64,000 nt of DNA, taken from the NCBI GenBank assembly GCA_000711775.1, contig ARYC01002117.1, positions 18,989 to 82,988 of the forward strand, in the 5' to 3' direction. The stretch's first letter is position 1. Every line of letters starts with the position of its first letter. The translations under genes and the position numbers were made by a program. This stretch comes from Oxytricha trifallax (Eukaryota; Ciliophora; Spirotrichea; Sporadotrichida; Oxytrichidae). Below, piece after piece: positions 9,834 through 22,739 of this stretch. The notes beneath the pieces were generated by a model. It searched no databases. It worked only from the letters and a program-made list of their open reading frames with translations, and had not been told where the DNA came from.

Positions 9834-12800
9834 ATGGTAAGTCTTTTAAAGATATTTGAATAAAGTAATATACTCATTTTTGAAAGTTATTTTTTTCAAA
9901 CTATTTTTTCACAATAAAATTGCCTTAAATAGTTATTTATTTATGTATTTCATATACTCTTTCTTACTCTTTTTTTTGTTTAAAATAAAAGAGGAAGATT
10001 TAATCCCACATTTCAATTCTCAACCAAGAGAAGCCAATTTGATATTAATTTAAAATTTAGAGCAATAATTTTAAGACGATAATTAGAATTAAACGTAATA
10101 ATAACAATTAGACATTGAGCTACAAGATTTAAGCAAGACACCTGTGAAGAATTTTGATCAGATGTACAGCACATTAACTGAAAAACTTATTAATAAAGTG
10201 CTGGATGGTGAAATAAAATCTGGGGGTAAAAGATAATCAATGGCAAGCAACTTCTATCCTTAAACTCCAAAATCGGTTCTACTATTTGGAGATGTGCAGT
10301 AAAAATAGTCCCCTAAATCTTTGACTAAATAGGTAACATTTAACATGCAATCTCAAAGCTTAACCAGGTTGAATAGAAATCTAAATACAAATTCGTAGAA
10401 AAGTTTCAACAGCAATAATTAAAACAATAACTTTCAGTAAAGCTTAAAGCTTTCCAATTCTAAATTGTCTCGCTAATCGTCTAATAAGAAATACTTAACA
10501 GTTAATCATCAAAATGTCTAGAGAAAATACGAAGTTAATCTAGGAAACCAAAATAGTAACTCAAAAACTCCTTCAAAAGCTTTAATAAGCAAAAGATTCG
10601 AAGAGTTGTACAAAGAAAGTGAAATGAAAAGACAAAGAATGAATAGAATATAGGAACTTAAAGAGCAGTAAAAGAGATACAAGGAAATGCAAGAGTGTAC
10701 TTTCACCCCAAAAATTTCTGAAGCATAAAAGAGTAAGAGTCCAATTAGAGATATCCCAAAATTTAACTTTAACTAGACACAAGTAATAACTCAAGAAACT
10801 CATCTCTATTAAGCGAGTATAATCGAAATGAGGAGATCGTTATAAAGAAATCAAAAATGCAATGAATTAAGATTATGATCATTTCAAAGTATACTAATGT
10901 TTTTCCAACTGTAGAGATTATGAATTAAGATTAATGATTTTAATTAGCAACTTTAAATTATTAATCAAACATGGAGAATTATATTTCTTTATTTTTTTCA
11001 CTTTTCCTGATTAGTTTGTATTTTAGCGCAGTCTCTGCGATGTATCTGTAGTAATCACCAACTTTTCTTAAAATTTTTTCTTAGATATCTTCATCATATC
11101 TTCAGGGTATCTTCAGTGTATCTTCCTCAAAAAAATAAAAAGTCAAAAATATTAAAAATAGTAATAAATGCAATAACAATAATAGCAGAAGCAACAATAA
11201 CAGCAGTAATTAAACTAAAATCATTAAAAAATAGAGTCTGGTTGAAATTTTCAAGGAATTTCAAAATATTAAAAATCATTGATTTTTTTCATATTCATCA
11301 TCTTGATCATAAATATCATCTTCATCTTTAGGTCTTTAGACTACAATTTAAAAAAATTTGGATTTTTTGGGAAAAATTCCCAGACTCTATTTTTTTAATG
11401 ATTTTAGTTAAATTACTGCTATTATTGTTGCTTCTGCTGTTATTGTTATTGCATTTATTACTATTTTTAATATTTTTGACTTTTTATTTTTCGAGGAAGA
11501 TACACTGAAGATACCCTAAAGATATAATGAAGATATCTAAGAAAAATTTTTAAGAAAAGTTGGTGTTTACTACAGATACATCGAGAGACTGCGCTAAAAT
11601 ACTAACTAATCAGGAAAAGTAAAAAAAATAAAGAAATATAATTCTCCATGTTTGATTAATAATTTAAAGTTGCTAATTAAAATCATTAATCCTAATTCAT
11701 AATCTCTACAGTTGGAAAAACATTAGTATACTTTGAAATGATCATAATCTTAATTCATTGCATTTTTGATTTCTTTATAACGATCTCCTCATTTCGATTA
11801 TACTCGCTTAATAGTTAAACAAATCAATAGCCTTCTATTAAGCCAAGAAGGTCACCAAGAGAATTTTACGAAGACATGGTAAATTTCTAGTAGTAAAAAG
11901 AAATCAAGCTTAATACTATGAGAAAACTTGAGTAAATGTAGCTAAAATCTGAAAGAGAGAAAAGGCTAAACAGTTTATCAAATCAAAGAAGCGGTGATGA
12001 TCTTTTTGAAAGGCTTCATTAAGAAGAATTAAAAAAGCTAAAGAAAAAGGAATTGTCTTTAGAACCCAAAAAGTAGAATTCCACTTCAAGGACTAGGGAT
12101 GAAATAGTAAATCATTTATATACAGATTTTTTTATTAGAGACACAAAGCTTAAGACTCTATAAAATCATGTTTTCACAGATGAAGAATAATTAAACAAGG
12201 CTGCTATTGATTTAACTAGATCAAATTAAGTGCTTGCTGACAAAATATCTGATACAATTAAGCAAGCTTACAAAGAAATGAAGTTATAAAATATTGATGA
12301 ACTTTCATTCTTAAATTTAGTTGAACTTTTAAATAGAATTGGCTATGTTGAGCAATTTGATGAACCTACAAAATCCTTACTTAATTAAATGTGGATGAAC
12401 TTGATTGGAGATCCAAATCAAAACAGTGAAGCATCAATTTCTCAAAGAAATCTTATCATTTTTGTGCAAGCAGTTCAAAATATACATGTTGATAGCATGA
12501 AAGCACACCCCTTAAGTAAAGTAAACAGAGAACCAAGACAATTTGGTTTCTTCATCAATGGGTATTTTTTTATTGATGATGAATTTGAAGTCAAGAAAGT
12601 TCACTTGCACTATAACAAATTATTCTGGAACAGATAAAGCAGAATTGAGTTGCAAAAGAAGGAATCTTTAAAGATTATAGCTTAAAGCCCTTCAACTTTA
12701 GAACTTAAGTTTTAACCTGAAATTAATCCAAGATCAAAGTATAATACTTTTGCTATAACATAAATTTTTTGAGGTATATTTTAAATTGCAGATGAGAGTC

Positions 12801-14158
12801 TTTCAAAGTTAGAAAATGCCCTTAGATAAGGTTCTGGAGATTTAAATGTAAAAATAAGAGTTGAAGATCTTTTGCTTAGTAAGGGTTAAGTTTTAAAGGA
12901 AAAATTAAAACAAAAAAGGGATGAAGTTGAAATTGAGAGATAGAACGAATTTTCATTTTGTCCATAACTTATTAGTCCAAGGTTTCAAGATTCTTAAATA
13001 TAAGGTGGTTAAGTTTTAGGATTAAAATCCAGAAATGTATTTGATAAGCTTTATGCCAAAGCACTTACTATGCAAAAGAAGCCATAATAACTTACGACTA
13101 GAGATGTTAATGAGGAAATATAACTAGAATAGTGCACTTTCAAACCGAACTTAAATCAAACTCACAAATTCAACTAGCAAATAAGAAATAATACATATTA
13201 GATGAATCAAGCTTATGTACAAAATTAAGCATATTAAGAATGTGCTTAACCTTAAATAATATGCTAATAAACTAATTATAATGACATCAATCAAAGCATT
13301 GAGAATATAATTTGCCCATCTAATCTTTACAGTAATAGCAAAAAGGATTAGCAAAATTTTTAATAAAATTCCTTCATTCAATATCTGTAAGGTGACTAAC
13401 ATTAGAGCACCACACCAAACTGCAAATAACAGTAAACTTAAAACAACAATTTTTACTAAGCAACATAGCAATCTACAGAGAGCAGTTTCATTAATTCTAA
13501 AGATCAAATTACACCATTTTTAGATCACTCAATAGTCTAAGATTTAAGATAAGTATAGCCAACTTAACAGAATTAGAATCAAGTAACCCCTTTACCACAA
13601 TAATATCCCTAATATATAATCAGTTAGATTCCCTCTAGCTAATCTTATAGTAATTTAAACGTACTTACTGAGAAAATGAACAATAATCAATTAAATAATA
13701 TTCCTCAGAATTAAAAATCTCTCACACCAGTCTTAGAGAAGCAACAAGAGAATTCTTAAAGTTATTTCTCTTAAAACTCTTCAAAAATTGCTTAAAACTT
13801 AAACAACAACCTCAATTTCACAACTTACCAAGGAATTTAAGAGAACTTGCGTTATTTGAACAATCCAGGCACCCCAGGAAAATATTCTTCGAAACCCCAT
13901 AACCCTCTCAAGAACAGCTATATTTCTGGTAGTAGACAAATTCCTTAAATAAATTCTAATTAGAAATAGAGCTACGGTTCTTCAACAAATCTTAATAAAA
14001 CTCAATAAATTTCCTACAATCAGAATAAATACTCGAAAAATTCAAATAATTCATAGCTTAATAGCTCAAGCAATATTATTGGAAGATAAGTAGTTAAGGA
14101 TTTATCAACTAAACAAGCTAAATAAATACTTAAAAGCGTTATTTAAAGTTCACTGTGA
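9834..14158 (+). CDS. Large protein with repeated aromatic/Pro motifs (CxFxPK-like), function unknown
   Basis: ATG at 9834 is followed at once by a GTAAGT intron (to about 9989), then EDLIPHFNSQPREAN. The long frame contains recurrent short motifs at the ends of Glu/Lys/Gln-rich helices: ECTFTPKI, LSLEPKK, FSFCPQLISPR and QCTFKPNL. They alternate with basic coiled-coil stretches such as EFYEDMVNFQQQKEIKLNTM. Proteins with scattered CTFxPKI repeats and RLY-type blocks are common in ciliates and other flagellated protists and are often linked to the ciliary axoneme; that link is inference here. The middle part (SFLNLVELLNRIGYVEQF) may be an EF-hand-like helical region. The C-terminus is Gln/Asn/Ser-rich, stopping at TGA 14156-14158. 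A 1006-bp palindromic insertion splits the coding frame at 10809-11814. Confidence 0.72.
10806..11814. mobile_element. 1-kb palindromic (fold-back) element inserted in a coding exon, behaving as an IES
   Basis: The left arm runs from 10806 (CTATTAAGCGAGTATAATCG) to about 11241, and the right arm from about 11379 to 11814 is its near-perfect reverse complement, about 435 bp per arm with a central loop of about 140 bp. The arms differ only by scattered substitutions and small indels. No transposase frame is evident. TA dinucleotides flank the TTAAGCGAG termini, resembling a TA-target Tc1/mariner-like insertion. TTAA at 10809 and 11815 can serve as pointer: deleting 1006 bp restores the frame as QETHLYQTNQQPSIKPRRSP. 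Most likely a non-autonomous MITE-like or fold-back transposon now removed as an IES. Confidence 0.85.
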
Positions 14159-14447
14159 ATTAGCTAACAATATCAATATATAACATATAAGAAAAGAAAC
14201 TAAATATATATATTAATATAATCTTAATAGTGTTTCACTTTGTCAATATAAATTGAGAATTTAGATTACTCTGAAAAGTCCAATTTTAAGTTGATAAATT
14301 GAATATTAAAACATAAAACTAATTTGATATAACACTTATATTTCATATTAAGATTTTGATCAGAAGTAGTTACTTTCGTCATTGCTATCTTTGCAACTTT
14401 AAAAACTGTCATCTAGATTGTTATTACTTTACTTTTTGCTAATTAAC

Positions 14448-17400
14448 TCAAGCAATATTTATTCTTTATTGTTATTTATATTTAACTTTGTAAAAAATAG
14501 TTAAATTTATTAAATCCTTAATAAATATTGCTTTTTATGAAAATTAAATATTGTTTGTTTTTGATGTTTATTTACTAATGAAGTTGTCTACTCCTATATT
14601 TATATCATCTAAATCCTGAGCATCTTGAAATTCCTCTTAAACGTATAGAAAAATATCTAGATAAATTTGAATAAAATATTAACAATATAACATATTAATT
14701 ATCAAATTCCTCTTCTTCAAATTAATCTTACTTCTGTAAATAATGACTTGTTTATTTTTTTTAGCTGCTAATTTCATAAAAAATATTTTATTCTACAACC
14801 CTTGAACTGTTGTTAAGAAATGATTGGTTGGCACCAAATTATAGTCCTAATTAATTACTATGATCTCTTATATTTTATTGGTTGTTGTTAGCAACTGCAT
14901 TTTGATTTGCATTACTCAAGCGAATTTTATTTAATATGAAAAATAAATATTACGTTTTTTCTTCAGTTGTAAAAAATATTATCTTATTTTTTCTTTTCTT
15001 TAAGAAATAATAATTTGTTTATAAAGCGAGCAGACAATTTTTAATTTATCACGAATGAGTCAGCAGCAACATCACAGAAAAAGCTCTCCTTGGATGGTTA
15101 ATCTATAATAGAAGGTTATTCTTCCTCGATAATGAAGTTGTTCTAAACTTTTTTGTTCTCATTTAAGTTTTTAGGATTAGCAGTTGCCGTTTAAAACAAG
15201 GTTTTATATCTATCCTCGTTAGAAGCTTTAAAATTAGCCATCCTGGGGTCCTCCTAAAATACTGTTTTATAAGCGTCTAAATCATCTTCCTCCTCTTCTT
15301 AGCTTTAATATTGCTAAGTAGGTGTTTGTTGTTGCATAAAAGAGTATGGCATTTTTTATTTGGGACTTGATTTCAGATCTCTATTTGAATTATATCCCTG
15401 AGCTCCTCCAAAAGTATAATCTTGTTCTTTTATCTTTAAGTTACTATTTTATGTTTGGAATTCTCTGGGCCTATCTGTAGATTTGAAAGGTTTCAGGTTT
15501 AATTTTAGCGAATTTAAAGTGTGTCCTTAAGTTTGTGGGGTGTCATCATCCAGCAATAAATTATCTGCGTAATTTGAAAATCTTTGCATACTGTTAGCAC
15601 TATTGAAATCATTGTTCTCTTGGTCTTATAAAGTGTACATCTATAGTAGCCTCTCGTTAGTTTTGATTTGGTTTTCCATTTGATTTTTTATCAATGAATT
15701 TCTCTATATAGATTGAACTGGACCAGATAAACTATTTTAGGTTTTGACATTGTTCTGCTGCTGAATTTGTATTCTTTGTTATTCCAAGGCTCTTATTTGA
15801 GAAACTCCTACTGTAACAGACCTTTAAAATGTGCTCTCGCCAAATTTTACTTGAGGTTTGTTTTGCACTTGACTTGATTTTTGCAATTTTTAACCTATTT
15901 AGCTGAATTCTACAGTTGCTGTTCTCATAACATTATCGAAATTACATCCGTCTTGCTCATCATTTAATATATCAAATTTATAGACTACTCTATTATATAA
16001 TTTTAGATGTCATCCTCAAAAGGCCTGCTACGCATCATTTATCCGCCCTAATTTCCCTGCATCTCTAGCATGTTAAAATTAGTTTGTCTTCTTTTTTGTT
16101 TGGCGTCAGTTAAGAACTCATTTTTCTCCATTTTGAGTTTTTCCTTATACAAATCTTGCATGGGAGACCCTAGTATGTTGTCTTTTTCGTTCTCTAGACT
16201 GCTAGACCCATCTCCCCCTTCTTTCCACTTTTTCTTGAGCTTTTTTTCTTTGGTTTCTATCGATTGCTTCAAAGCCTCAGCAACTTTAGTATCTATCTCA
16301 TAGAAATGTACCTTAAGTTTTATATTGAATTCTTGGACTATAACTGCTGCCATTTTACGAATTTCTCTATTTACTTTTATGAAATTTAGGTAGATAATGA
16401 ATGCTCTCTTTGAGTCTTTTAAGTCCATTTCTTCAAACTTTTCAAGCATCACAGTTAAAATTGCCATTTAAAATAAACTTATTATCTAAGATTAGTTTTG
16501 TAAGAAATATACAGTTACCAGAAGGTAATACGATTGATAGATCTTTAATAAGTCTACGAAGAGCATAGAAAAAAATAATTTAAACTAATATGTTATTACA
16601 TGGCAACAATTTTAATTTTTGAGCAGGTAGACTACAGAATGAAATAGTCTATAATTTTGGCAATATGCTTTTTACTAGAAAACTTTTAAAATGCTCTCAA
16701 TCAGTAGATCAATCCTGCTGAAAATTAAAAACAACTCGATTAACTTCAAACTGCGGGAGTAGTGATGCAAGTCTTTGAGTGACACTTGAAACAATTAGGA
16801 TATTATTATGAAATTTATCAGATTCTTAATGTAGTTTATGTATAAGTCGCTGATGAAGCACTGCATTTTCATGTCTAAAAATAAAAGTTATTTATATCTT
16901 AGAAGGTATGAAGATATTTTTTATAACTTTAGGAAGTTCGAAAGTCTCTATAAAACTTCGAAACTCAGGAAAAGATTTGAATATTCTGACAAGTAAATAA
17001 TTTTATAAAATATATATAAAAGTATGCTTTCAGTATAATCTAGATGTATGTATAAATGAAAATTCAATTTATTTTCCACTTTATAAAAAATTTTAAATAA
17101 ATAATTTTTAATTGTATAAATTTGCACTTACCATAGCTTTAATCATCATTTTGACAGGGCTGCAGTATATTTTCCATTTCTTTGATTTTATGAGCCACAG
17201 TTTGAGATATATCTTCCTCTTATAAAGCCCTATGCAATATAATCAATGCTTTTATCATTAGAGACAAGCTTTTCAAGTTATTGAAAAATCTATCTGATAG
17301 TTTTCTAAGCGCTTCTTTCGGCCTAATAAGTTCCAAATGCTTCCCTTTTAAACACTCCAAGATAACTATAATATAGTTTGATTTAAAAATCTGGAAATAT

Positions 17401-17737
17401 TTGACATTAAAAGCACAAAATCCACAAAAATAGACAGAAAAATGCAGAGTTTTGTGTACACAATCTCACTTTAATACAGTATACATTAGTAAATCAAAAC
17501 AATTACGTCTTATTTTTTTAAGTAACTTACACAACAAATGTTTTTCTTTAGGCTCCTTCATATCACCGGAATACGATGCTTTAATCAGTCTCTACATATA
17601 TAATCATTAATAATTTGCACATAAAATACATAGAATGTTGAGAATTTTACTATTAATTATGTACTTACCTTATCGAATATACCTTTTCCCTTGAGAGAAG
17701 CAGCATTTCTGAACAATTTATTAAAAGCCCCTATCAT
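14448..17737 (-). CDS. ANTH-domain (AP180/CALM-like) clathrin adaptor
   Basis: Starts MIGAFNKLFRNAASLKGKG at 17737. The second block, LIKASYSGDMKEPKEKHLL, is the lipid-binding ANTH signature region (KAT..E..PKEKH). Next come KPxEALRKLSDRFFNNLKSL and MIKALIILHRALQEED (ANTH helices), then DLLKIYQSYY and AILTVMLEKFEEMDLKDSKRAF, the end of the ANTH fold. The C-terminal half is disordered and rich in Gln/Asn, with acidic clusters (QSQEEEEDDLDAYKTVFQED) and blocks such as LGLQFGANQSFLNNSSR. It ends near TGA 14450-14448. Several GT...AG introns and probable IESs split it; the region 16500-17000 is only partly resolved. Expected role: binding PI(4,5)P2 and clathrin during endocytosis. It lies inside the kinase-spanning interval. 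Confidence 0.8.
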
Positions 17738-18202
17738 TTTATATTTTTAGTACTTTTTAAAATATAATCAAATTTAGTAAATTATTGGGTAAAAATGTAT
17801 ACATGTAATTGATATATCTATAAATTTATATTTATTTTTACATATTATTTTGGCAATATTATAATTACTATATTATTGAATGGCCTCTTTAAATATAGTA
17901 CAAAACTTGATTACTAAATTCTATTTTTAATAATAGTAGCCTAATTTAAACTTTTGATGAGTTCCAATAATTTAATATAGTATTGACTTTAAATTTTGTA
18001 TATATTAAAATATTTGAATTATTCTTGCGATTTGTTCTCTGAATAAATAATTATATAATTTTAATAAAATGAATGATAAAGATAACAACTAATAATCGTC
18101 GACTTTGAATTATTGCTGTAATTTTTATAATAAGGGTAATTGAGGAAATTAAATTTATTATATTTATATTTTTTGACATTAGAATAGTAGAAAAGGTAGA
18201 CA
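17738..18202. other. AT-rich divergent intergenic region
   Basis: Very AT-rich sequence between divergently oriented genes (ANTH and the Q/N-rich gene). It probably contains both promoters, but no specific element can be named. Confidence 0.5.
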
Positions 18203-21200
18203 ATGCTGCCACAGACGAGCATGGGGAGCAGCACGAGCACTTAGAATTTAGGGAATAGCAATCATTCACAGTCACAATAATAATTGCAATACAATTAATA
18301 ACAACAACAGCATCAGTATGAACAATAGCAATAGTAGATAATCAATAATAGCAGTAGTGCCACCAATATTGGTAATATTATTGAATATTATTTTACTAAG
18401 TTATTGTATACAATAGATACATTTAAATTTATAATTTAATATTTATAGAATAGCGGAATGAACAATAACATGTCAGCAAATCAATAACACCAAGGTAAGT
18501 TGAAACAACTAAAATATTTCTGTATTGTATTATATAAAAAATACAACGCTAAATTAGCATGTCAAAATCTATTCCAATATAGAAATTTGTAGTATAATTA
18601 TAATTCTAAAACCAGATTATAAATATACTTTGTAGTGAACTTTCATTCTAAGTTTTAAAGTTTGCAGAAACTCAAACAAATTCAAGGTGGTGGAGGTGGC
18701 AGCATTTTAAGTCAAAATGCTAAACTGAGAAACATTTACGATTTTTTAAATAAAATTACAGGAAAAATATTCAATAAATAAGTTTAATGGGATGTCGTAT
18801 TAAGGCCACATGGAAAGTTCAAATAGTTCAGCCAGTAATCTCTCGCTCAAAAACAGAGTAAATATGTCCCCACAGCAATAATCCTAGGTGATTTACAACG
18901 GAAGTCACAAGAATCTTTAAAAATGCAACAGCAGCCCTATGAATTCATTCATAAAAAACAAGCAGAAAAGACAACAAATGATGATGACAAATTCATAGTC
19001 ACAGTTCGCCATAAATCAGCAGTAAATTTAATTGAGTGCAAGCAATAACAACATACTTAATGGGGTACAATTAGTAGGGAGTGGAGGTATTGTTACTTTC
19101 CAGCATAGTGGGAATATAGGGCATCATCATACTAATTAGAGCAACAATCCCGGTTATAACAGCACTCAGCCGTATAGAGATTTGAACTATCAGGGAAATA
19201 TAAATGCCAATGACGGTAATGCAAACCCTATAGATAGCAGCACTTAGATTTACAATAATGTTGGGAGTTAAGGAAGTGGTACTTATGGTATGGGTCCCAG
19301 TGCAGGTAGCAATTCTCACTAAGCAACTTACGATTATCAAGTAGTCATGACTGGAGGAGCAGTCGGTGGACACAACTCTTACAACTACACGAATAGCTAC
19401 AGCAACAATTATCATAACCAAACTCACATGAATAACATGAATAATAACTCAAAATTAGTATATAAATCTAATTCGTAGAAGTCCATTAACTGGGAGGGTA
19501 CACCACAAAATCATACGCATAAAAGCATTAACAATAAAAATACTGGGAGTTAAAGTCATTAAAGTTTGGGATTTGGTTCTTAAGGAAAAGAGAATAAAAT
19601 TATGCATTAAATTTATGATTAAAGGGGGGATGTTTAAATTTAAAAAAAAAAGGACTATAAAACTCAAGCAAGAAAATGCTAATGCCATCTGGTAGTAGCG
19701 GCACTCTATTAAGAAAAGAAAGTAAGTAAAGAAATAAAACTAACCACTTCTATGTTTAGTTATTGAAATGGATGAAGTAAATAGCAGTTCCTCAAGCTCA
19801 ATAGGAAGAGAGGATAACGTAAACATGGCTTTAAACGCCTCAAGCAAAATGAAAAAGAGTGAGTTACATTATAATTTTTATTAAGACATATAGTTGGAAA
19901 ATTGAACTTTACAGGTAAACCATTCGCTCCAGACTCTGTATTTATTAATAATCTGGGGAAAAATCTTGGTGATGAAGATGATGGAGGGGCAGTAGACATT
20001 GAAAATATGTAAGTAAAAACAAACCATCCCTAAATATTTAAAAAATAATTCTTAAATATATCTAGCGACTCACAAAAGAGTGATAAAACTCATGTAACAA
20101 GCAATAAATCAAAGAAGCAGCATACTTCATCTGTAAGTTAATCTTTAAAGCTCTAATAAATTCTATAGTAAAAGAACTATCATACAACAACAATACAGTC
20201 CAGCCAAATAAATACACTCAGTACAAACCTTTAATTATAACCACAGCAGTCTCACTAACTTCAATCGACTTAAAACATAGCCTAGCATCAATAGCAACAA
20301 ACAATTTCTCAATTGCAGCAGCTAAAGAACTAAAAAGTCTAGAAACAGGTTTAGAGTAAGAAATCCATTAATCATAGAAACATTTCCTCACCAGACCATC
20401 AGAGTAAAGTTCAAAGTGCGATAGCAGTTAACGGGGCAGGAGGCAATTAGACTTAACAGGCATAGCCAAGTTCACTAAAAGAACAAATCTAATTTCATCA
20501 CAAAATGTACCAGTAGAATCCTACTTCGATACAGTAAAACTAATAACTAAACTCTCAGTCGTCTGGTGGAAGAATCAGTGTTGGCTTTAATACAAATTCT
20601 ACGAATACAAACCAGCTTTAGTTTAGTAACATAGATCAAAATAAAAAACTGACAATCAAGCCTAAGCCCATGCAAATGGCTTCAGCGAAGTACAGTCCTT
20701 CAAATAATCAAACGATATCGATATCTAATCACCTAAGTTAAAACTTGGACAACACTCTCAATGGAATAGCTGCAAATAATATCTCTGATATACATAACAT
20801 CACAACTCCAGGTTTTCAGAGATAAGAGTCAATTAACAATGAAATAATGTAGTAATCTTCTCAAGTAATGAGTGGCAATTAGACAAATGTGAAAATGTCA
20901 ATGAGCTAGACCTAGAAAGTGAGAATTAGCTTTGTTGAATAAAGCTCCCACATGAATTTGCTAAACAGTCTTTCTGGAATTAATAATAAGCAAGATGATA
21001 GCTCCATAATTGTGAGCCAAGTATCGAAAACTCAAGTCAACACAAACAAAAATGCATTATAAGCAAACTACAATAATGGAGTGGTTAATAGTGGGTTTAG
21101 TGGGAGTACTTAAGCATAATAGTTATCGAAATTTGGCAAAAGTTTGGGTAGTAAAAATAATACTTTGAGTCAAAAAACTTCACAAAGACCTAGTTCAAAT

Positions 21201-22739
21201 TTTCTCAATACTCATGACTATGCTGTCACTAAGTAAATCTAGTCAAACAATTTTACTGAAAATAATTATGACTATCTAAATTTATAATGTCTCCATTTTT
21301 ATTTGAAAACAATCAAGATATCAACAATCAGTCAACTCAGCAATTGAATTATACTAATCAAAACCTAACTCAACTGCCTTAGTACAGTTCAAAGTCCCCT
21401 GCAGAAAAAATGATAGAGAGCTCACTGCTACAACAAGCAGTGAATGTAACTCAAAGTAGCACTTTAGCTGGGAAACATTAAAAATTGATGACATAAGATC
21501 TATATGGAATCTCAAGTCAGATTCTAACTCCTAATAGACACTCTATATAGGTTAATAGTCGCAAGAATACTGCAGGGAATTCGTATAATAATAAGGGCTA
21601 GGTCAATAAAGGCTCAAATTTAAATCCATACAATTTTTGCTATTTCTCAAGTAAAACCAAAGAGTAATTTATATTTATAAATTTGAACAAGCATCATTAA
21701 CCACCAACAACTTAGAAATCTCAACTTCTAAGTGCATCAGATAGAAAAGTTAATACTGGGAAGAGTAATAAAGTGAGCGCCAAAAATTCAAGCCATGATA
21801 TTTTGTTAAATTTAACTATCTTTCTCATTTAAGCTAAAAGTTATATAAAATGTTAAAGTTATTCATGATTTAAGCAATCTAAGTCACGATGAAGCTCAAA
21901 GCCCAACTACTAGAAGTAGAATTCAGAAAAATCAAGGCAATAATAAAATGAAGGGAGATAGCAATAATTTCAATGAGATTAGTGAATCTATAGTAGAAGA
22001 GAATGCGGATAGACTTTAAGATACAGAGGACGAATCGTTAAAACAGCATAATTAGAATTATTCTTAGAAAAACTAATTGAGTATTAACAATAAAAACAGC
22101 AAAGTTGATTGCATAGTATAATATTCTGTTTATTAATTAATGTTAAACATAGGTGAAAATCTATATGATGTAAATACTTCAATTATATATATTTTCAAAG
22201 TTGGCAGTATAACAGTAGTAGGGACTAATTTATTCGATTAAAGCCGAGTATCCCCCAATAAAAGTAATAAAATTCCAAGTTCTCTAGCCTTCAAAAGAAG
22301 AAGCAACGATTAAAGTTTGCAGCAATCGGATAATATGAACTCAAACTAAAGCATAGGACAGTAGAATTCTTAACATTAAGTTCGTAACAAGAAAACGTCT
22401 GGTGGCACTCGTAGTAAGCTAAAAGTAAACAATTTGGAAAGCAAGAGATTCAACTTAATGGATAGTGAAGACGATCAAAACATTCTGAATTCATAGAGAA
22501 ACAATTCTAGTGCAAATAATTATCAAAACATGTAGAATAATAGCTCTCTTGGGGTTGGCGCTTAAATAAGTGTAAGTGGATTAGGGGGCTAAGTAAATTT
22601 CAAAAGTAATAGTCAAATGTTCACTTTGAAAGATAAATAGGAGTTAAAGAGAAATATTGCTAAGTACAATAATTTAGATTTCTCGAATTAATATGATAGC
22701 TAAGGGAAGTATAAGTAATAACCATCTTTAAAATTATGA
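18203..22739 (+). CDS. Very long Asn/Gln/Ser-rich protein, possibly the 5' part of the TBC gene
   Basis: Begins MLPQTSMGSSTSTQNLGNSN at 18203 and continues for about 4.5 kb in Asn/Gln/Ser/Gly-rich sequence. Runs of TAA/TAG codons serve as Gln, for example around 18280-18350 and 18850-19450. Short charged blocks break the monotony (VIEMDEVNSSSSSSIGRED, GKPFAPDSVFINNLGKNLGD). Several GT...AG introns are visible (for example near 19723-19765, 19859-19914, 20009-20065) and other breaks are likely IESs. The frame meets TGA at 22737-22739, overlapping an ATG that opens the TBC frame. No conserved domain is seen. Whether the two are one gene joined by an unresolved IES, or two genes, cannot be decided here. 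Confidence 0.55.

Noticed and set aside
10805..11843. 10-bp direct repeat TCTATTAAGC (10805-10814 and 11834-11843) as the pointer for the palindromic IES
   Set aside because: Joining at these copies puts the downstream sequence in a frame that meets TGA within about 80 bases. Joining at TTAA (10809/11815) gives the long conserved frame.
16070..16303. 77-codon plus-strand ORF
   Set aside because: Antisense shadow of the ANTH gene's well-supported minus-strand exon.
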